Source: Treponema sp.
Lineage (GTDB): Bacteria; Spirochaetota; Spirochaetia; Treponematales; Treponemataceae
DNA length: 9,954 bases
Assembly: GCA_031290005.1 (NCBI GenBank)
Contig: JAITOJ010000111.1
Span: forward strand, 1 to 9,954
Direction: 5' to 3'
The notes beneath the pieces were generated by a model. That model was not told the DNA's origin, did no database searches, and saw only the letters and a program-made list of their open reading frames with translations. The position numbers and the translations under genes were made by a program. Below, one piece after another: positions 6,147 through 9,954 of the stretch. Within the stretch, counting starts at the first letter, position 1, and each line of letters opens with the position of its first letter.

Positions 6147-8546
6147 ATGCAATACGGTTATTTTGACGCCCACAGCCGGGAATATGTGATTACCCGGCCC
6201 GATACGCCCGCGCCCTGGGCGAATTATCTGGGTTCCCCTGAATACGGGGCGATTATCACCAATAACGCCGGCGGATACAGTTTTGTAAAAAGCGGGGCCG
6301 CCGGACGGATTCTGCGCTACCGCTTTAATGAGGAAGACCGGCCGGGCCGCTATATCTATCTGCGGGACGATGAGACCGGGGATTACTGGTCCGCCACCTG
6401 GCAGCCCGTGGCTAAGGATTTGAAGGCATACCAGGCCGAGTGCCGGCACGGTACGGGATACACCCTGGCAGAGGCGGCCTATGGCAGCATCAAGTCCCAG
6501 GCGGCCTATTACGTACCCCACAGGGCAGCCCATGAAGTGTGGAATCTGAGTGTCACCAACACGGGGAACACGGCGCGGAAGCTCTCGGTCTTTGGATATG
6601 CGGAATTTACCAACGACAGCAACTACGAGCAGGACCAGGTGAACATGCAGTACACCCTGTTCATCACCCGGACATATTTTAAAGGCAGCTATATCCTGCA
6701 AACCATCAACGAAAACTGCGTCAACGCGGTGAATAACAACGCCAAGGCGTCCCGGTTTTTCGGCCTAGCCGGGGCAAAGGCGTCCAGTTTTTGCGGCGAC
6801 CGGGAGTCTTTCATCGGTAATTACCACGACTACCGGAATCCCCAAGCCGTGGAAGCGGGGAAGTGCGACGGCCAACTCAACTACAACATGAACGGCTGCG
6901 GGGCGCTCCACACGGAAGTTGCCCTGGAGCCGGGGGAGACCAAAACCTTCAGCTTTTTGCTGGGCCAGAAGGAAATCCCGGAAGCCGAAGCCTTAATCGC
7001 CCGATACAACGCCGACAGCAGCCTGCCGCAAAAGGAAATCGCGGTACTCAAGGTCTACTGGCACAGCAAGCTTGATACTTTTAAGGTGAAGACCCCGGAC
7101 GAGGACTTTAACCACATGATTAACACCTGGAACGCCTACCAGTGCTTTACCACCTTTGTGTGGTCGCGGGCGGCGTCCCTTATCTACTGCGGCCAGCGGA
7201 ACGGCTACGGCTACCGGGATACGGTGCAGGACATTCAGGGTATCATCCACCTGGCCCCGGAGATGGCAAAAAAGCAAATCCGCTTCATGCTGGGCGCCCA
7301 GGTGCACCACGGTGGCGCACTGCCCCTGGTCAAATATGACCACAACGCGGGCCACGAGAACAGCCCCGAGGACGACTCCTATGTCCGTCAGACCGGCCAT
7401 CCCTCTTACCGGGCGGACGATGCCCTGTGGCTTTTCCCCACAGTCTACAAATACATTGCCGAAACCGGAGATTTGGCCTTTTTGGACGAGCGTATCCCCT
7501 TTGCCAACAAGGACGAAGCCACGGTCTACGGGCATTTGCTCCGGGCAGTCAGCTTTTCCCTGGAGCATTCGGGGATTTACGACCTGCCCGCAGGGCTTCA
7601 TGCGGACTGGAACGACTGCCTGCGCCTGGGCGCCCAGGGAGTGTCGGTCTTTGTGGCCTTCCAGCTCTACTACGCTTTCACCATCATGCGGCAATTTGCC
7701 GAGGCCAGGAAGGACAACAAGGCCCTGGCCGATATGCAGGACTTGCAGGCAAAATTCGGCAGGATTATCGAGGAACACTGCTGGGACGGCGATTGGTTTG
7801 TCCGGGGGATTGCCGAGAACGGGGAAGTGGTGGGCTGCCGGGCAAACCCGGAGGCCAGCTTCTGGCTGAACCCCCAAAGCTGGGCGGTGATTTCCGGTTA
7901 TGCCAAGGGAAGCCGGGCGGAGGGCATCCTGAATCTGGTGCGCGACAAGCTGAATACTCCATACGGCGTCCGCATTATGGCCCCGTCGTACAAGGAACAT
8001 CCCTTTGAAGGTGCCCTGGCTCTGCTCTTTAACCCTTCTACCAAGGAAAACGGGTCGATTTTTCTGCAAACCCAGGGCTGGATTATCCTGGCGGAAGCCC
8101 TGATGGGCCGCGGGAACCGGGCTTTTGAGTACTACAAGGAAAGCTGCCCCGCGGCGCAGAACGGGATTGCGGAGATTCGCAAACTTGAACCCTACGTGTA
8201 CGGCCAGTTTACGGAAAGCGTGGAAAGTTCTTTCGAGGGCAGGAGCAATGTGCACTGGCTCACCGGTACGGCCTCCACGGTGATGGTGGGCTGCGTGGAG
8301 GGTATTCTGGGTATCCGGCCTGACTTGCGCGGCCTTGCCCTGTCTCCGGCGATTCCTTCGGACTGGAAGGAAGTGACCATAGACAAGCAATACCAGGGCA
8401 GGCGACTCAGGATTCGCGTGACCAACCCCCATGGCCGGGACAACGCGGCCCAGGCAAAACTCACGGTGAACGGAGATGTCATGCAGGGGAATTATATACC
8501 CAACACGGCGCTCAAAGCGGAAAACGAAGTGGTTCTGGAGTTATAA
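6147..8546 (+). CDS. GH94 disaccharide phosphorylase (cellobiose/chitobiose phosphorylase type)
   Basis: Inverting phosphorylase that splits a beta-linked disaccharide with phosphate into a sugar 1-phosphate and a free sugar in the cytoplasm. ATG 6147 is chosen because GGAGG (6134-6138) sits 8 nt upstream and the product then starts MQYGYFDAHSREYVITRPDT, the standard family N-terminus; the in-frame ATG 6132 overlaps that ribosome-binding site. The 799 residues match family length. Visible blocks are the N-terminal beta-sandwich (NAGGYSFVKSG 40-50; YLRDDETGDYWSATWQPV 71-88), NGYGYRDTVQDIQG (352-365), SYRADDALWLFPTV (420-433), HADWNDCLRLG (485-495, the motif carrying the catalytic acid; D490 is my pick), KENGSIFLQTQGW (633-645) and KLEPYVYGQF (679-688). 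No signal peptide is seen. Cellobiose is the usual annotation; N,N'-diacetylchitobiose phosphorylases share many of these blocks, so substrate is open. The last 55 nt overlap the convergent HAD gene. Confidence 0.94.
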   Translation: MQYGYFDAHSREYVITRPDTPAPWANYLGSPEYGAIITNNAGGYSFVKSGAAGRILRYRFNEEDRPGRYIYLRDDETGDYWSATWQPVAKDLKAYQAECRHGTGYTLAEAAYGSIKSQAAYYVPHRAAHEVWNLSVTNTGNTARKLSVFGYAEFTNDSNYEQDQVNMQYTLFITRTYFKGSYILQTINENCVNAVNNNAKASRFFGLAGAKASSFCGDRESFIGNYHDYRNPQAVEAGKCDGQLNYNMNGCGALHTEVALEPGETKTFSFLLGQKEIPEAEALIARYNADSSLPQKEIAVLKVYWHSKLDTFKVKTPDEDFNHMINTWNAYQCFTTFVWSRAASLIYCGQRNGYGYRDTVQDIQGIIHLAPEMAKKQIRFMLGAQVHHGGALPLVKYDHNAGHENSPEDDSYVRQTGHPSYRADDALWLFPTVYKYIAETGDLAFLDERIPFANKDEATVYGHLLRAVSFSLEHSGIYDLPAGLHADWNDCLRLGAQGVSVFVAFQLYYAFTIMRQFAEARKDNKALADMQDLQAKFGRIIEEHCWDGDWFVRGIAENGEVVGCRANPEASFWLNPQSWAVISGYAKGSRAEGILNLVRDKLNTPYGVRIMAPSYKEHPFEGALALLFNPSTKENGSIFLQTQGWIILAEALMGRGNRAFEYYKESCPAAQNGIAEIRKLEPYVYGQFTESVESSFEGRSNVHWLTGTASTVMVGCVEGILGIRPDLRGLALSPAIPSDWKEVTIDKQYQGRRLRIRVTNPHGRDNAAQAKLTVNGDVMQGNYIPNTALKAENEVVLEL

Positions 8547-9226
8547 CCAGCAAAAGACGTCAGGCTGGAATATAATGCCGCAAAGAACGTGTCATCCGCC
8601 AGGGCGAAGCGCATACCGCTTCTCCGCGCCCCTTCCCCGTCGGTGTCGTCCCGGTCGCCCACAACGAGGACGGCGGCGGGATCGCAGCCCAGTTCAGCGG
8701 CTATGGTGAGGAAGGGGCGTTTGGCCGGCTTCAGTGCGCCGAAGGTGTCCGGGCCATAGAAGCTGACGCGGCCGGCGGGGGAAAGGCCGATTGCGGCAAG
8801 CCGCCCGGCGGTATCGGGGTAGTCCGAGTAGATTGCGGCGGGGATTTCCGCCTGGGCGAGGGCGGCAAATAATTCCGCTGCCAGGGGGCGCGGGGAATAG
8901 TGCTTTTTCAGGATTGAGCGCATCCGGCGCATATAATTTTCAAAATACCATTTCTCTATTGTTTCCGCACTTTTGCCGGTTTGCGCCGCAATGCGGCCGA
9001 AGAATTCGCGGTGATAGGCTTCGGGGGTCTGGAAGTCAGCGCCTTTTAAGGTTTTGCGGACGAACCGCTCTGCCCCGACAAGGCGGATATTCAGCAGGTT
9101 CGCCAAAACCACCCGTTGGGCAAGGCCGTGAAAATCGTAGAGGGTGCCGTCAAAGTCGAAGATGACCGCCCCGATTCCCTCGAAAGCCGAAAGGCCGGGA
9201 ACCGGGACGGCGGAAGAATGGCTCAC
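8492..9226 (-). CDS. HAD-superfamily hydrolase, subfamily IA phosphatase
   Basis: A probable cytoplasmic phosphatase of 244 residues acting on a small phosphorylated substrate. The four HAD motifs are in order: I, VIFDFDGTLYD (21-31), with D24 as nucleophile and D26 as acid/base; II, IYSDYPD (132-138, S134); III, LKPAKRPF with K166; IV, VVGDRDDTDGEGARRSG (188-204), with D191 and D194/D196 for Mg2+ binding. Residues about 32-110 form a helical C1-type cap, as in phosphoglycolate- or pyrophosphatase-like members. The start is GTG 9224-9226 and overlaps the TGA of the upstream GH3-family gene as GTGA, indicating translational coupling; no independent Shine-Dalgarno is obvious. The C-terminal tail (about 225-244, Ser/Thr-rich) is encoded by or next to DNA that overlaps the 3' end of the GH94 gene, so it may be a read-on extension. 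Substrate not predictable. Confidence 0.9.
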   Translation of the reverse strand: MSHSSAVPVPGLSAFEGIGAVIFDFDGTLYDFHGLAQRVVLANLLNIRLVGAERFVRKTLKGADFQTPEAYHREFFGRIAAQTGKSAETIEKWYFENYMRRMRSILKKHYSPRPLAAELFAALAQAEIPAAIYSDYPDTAGRLAAIGLSPAGRVSFYGPDTFGALKPAKRPFLTIAAELGCDPAAVLVVGDRDDTDGEGARRSGMRFALADDTFFAALYSSLTSFAGYNSRTTSFSALSAVLGI

Positions 9227-9954
9227 TGCTTAATCAGTTCGTCGAACATGGCCTGGCGTTTTTCATCCTGCATGAGCAGGTTCAGCTTGAACTGACCGTC
9301 CCGGTAGCCCAGGTCGATGCAGGCGGCTTTGAATTGCTCGAAGGAATCCCTGACCAAAAGGGACGTATCCGGCGCTTTAATCCGGTTGGACTCCCGCTTG
9401 GATTCGTACTCGGGATTGTACTCTCGAAGCCGCTTGTCCACGACTTTGGTAAATTCCTCGGCCCGGGACTGGGAAACGGTTTGATCCGTAAATTCGTAGT
9501 AGAACCGGTAATTTGACTTTTCCGCGCTGGCAAAGCCGACAAAAAAGTTAAAAGGAAGCCCCAGCTCGTGACTGCACGTTGTTACGGCTTCAATAAATTG
9601 CCGCTCATGCAGCTTTTCCCCGGTCAGGCTGATAGTCCCGTTCACCTTCTGGACGAATTTAATCAGCGGGTATTCGTTATAAAAGCCGGTAATTTCCACC
9701 AGGTCGTTCATATTGTAACGGTACAGTCCCGCGGAAGTGGTTACAATCGGGCAGTAGCGCTCGCCTTTCTTGACTTCCCAGAGCTGATAGATCCGAGGTT
9801 CCTTGTTTTCCAGGTCAGACTCGTGGATAAACTCAAAGTAGGTTTTGTGTCCCAGGGGCACGGTGTCCAGGGTATTGCTTTTTAATACCAGGCCGGCCTT
9901 ACATTCGGTGGCCATATACCCCATTTCATGGAAAACGGTCTGTTCCGGGAAGGA
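9223..9954 (-). CDS. GH3 auxin-responsive-promoter family protein, C-terminal part (5' end outside window)
   Basis: The frame stays open to the right edge, giving 243 residues ending at TGA 9223-9225. It resembles the C-terminal half of the GH3 superfamily, acyl-adenylate-forming enzymes of the firefly-luciferase type; plant members conjugate auxin or jasmonate to amino acids. Visible blocks are MGYMATECKAG near the start, corresponding to the conserved G-x-x-(A/S)-(T/S)-E nucleotide-binding motif, TYFEFIHE, the strongly conserved TTSAGLYRYNMNDLVEITGF, then PLIKFVQKVNGTISLTGEKLHERQ, which leads into the mobile C-terminal domain (FNFFVGFASAEKSNYRFYYEFT onward). Bacterial members exist in several phyla, including spirochetes, and their substrates are mostly unknown. 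It is upstream of, and overlaps by GTGA, the HAD phosphatase gene, suggesting a shared transcript and perhaps linked function. No auxin metabolism is implied. Confidence 0.88.
   Translation of the reverse strand, partial: SFPEQTVFHEMGYMATECKAGLVLKSNTLDTVPLGHKTYFEFIHESDLENKEPRIYQLWEVKKGERYCPIVTTSAGLYRYNMNDLVEITGFYNEYPLIKFVQKVNGTISLTGEKLHERQFIEAVTTCSHELGLPFNFFVGFASAEKSNYRFYYEFTDQTVSQSRAEEFTKVVDKRLREYNPEYESKRESNRIKAPDTSLLVRDSFEQFKAACIDLGYRDGQFKLNLLMQDEKRQAMFDELIKQ

Noticed and set aside
7156..7869. 237-codon plus-strand frame inside the GH94 gene
   Set aside because: Alternative frame of a real gene with Thr/Pro/Arg-rich low-complexity translation and no ribosome-binding site of note.
6993..8432. 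479-codon open frame on the minus strand inside the GH94 gene
   Set aside because: It is a shadow of the GC-rich GH94 coding strand: composition is Pro/Gly/Val/His-rich, no domain is recognisable, and the GH94 motifs on the plus strand are unambiguous.

Overview
The window looks like a chromosomal segment of a spirochete, most plausibly a gut Treponema of moderate to high GC. That is inference from four things: the rplM-rpsI-recX order, the style of the small membrane protein, a bacterial GH3-family protein, and the carbohydrate enzymes. No 16S or other decisive marker is present, so the genus is not proven.

Layout. Positions 1-333 (+) hold the 3' end of a DUF4143-type ATP-binding protein. 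A consensus-like sigma70 promoter (363-391) precedes a tRNA-Ala(GGC) at 415-488. Only 28 nt separate that tRNA from a GTG-started gene for a 520-residue soluble protein I do not recognise (517-2079, +). Its 3' end overlaps, tail to tail, the end of recX (2027-2503, -). recX is the last gene of the minus-strand operon rplM-rpsI-recX, read from a well-formed promoter at 3398-3426. Upstream of that promoter, also on the minus strand, are a 78-residue two-helix membrane protein (3467-3703) and a 747-residue GH36 alpha-galactosidase (3749-5992).

A 154-nt divergent intergenic region then leads to a GH94 disaccharide phosphorylase on the plus strand. Its start should be ATG 6147, not the in-frame ATG 6132, because the latter lies on the ribosome-binding site. 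The phosphorylase gene ends inside the 3' end of a HAD-superfamily phosphatase (8492-9226, -). That phosphatase gene is coupled by a 4-nt GTGA overlap to an upstream GH3-family (acyl-adenylate-forming) protein that runs off the right edge (9223-9954, -).

How the genes fit together. The central and right parts suggest use of plant-derived oligosaccharides. GH36 hydrolyses alpha-galactosides, and GH94 phosphorolyses a beta-linked disaccharide to sugar 1-phosphate plus free sugar, saving ATP. The left-centre is translation housekeeping plus the RecA regulator RecX. The window contains no CRISPR, insertion sequence, phage module or recognisable defence system. The items most worth a second look are the unrecognised 520-residue protein apparently transcribed with a tRNA, two tail-to-tail gene overlaps of 53 and 55 nt, the corrected GH94 start, and the GH3-HAD coupled pair.
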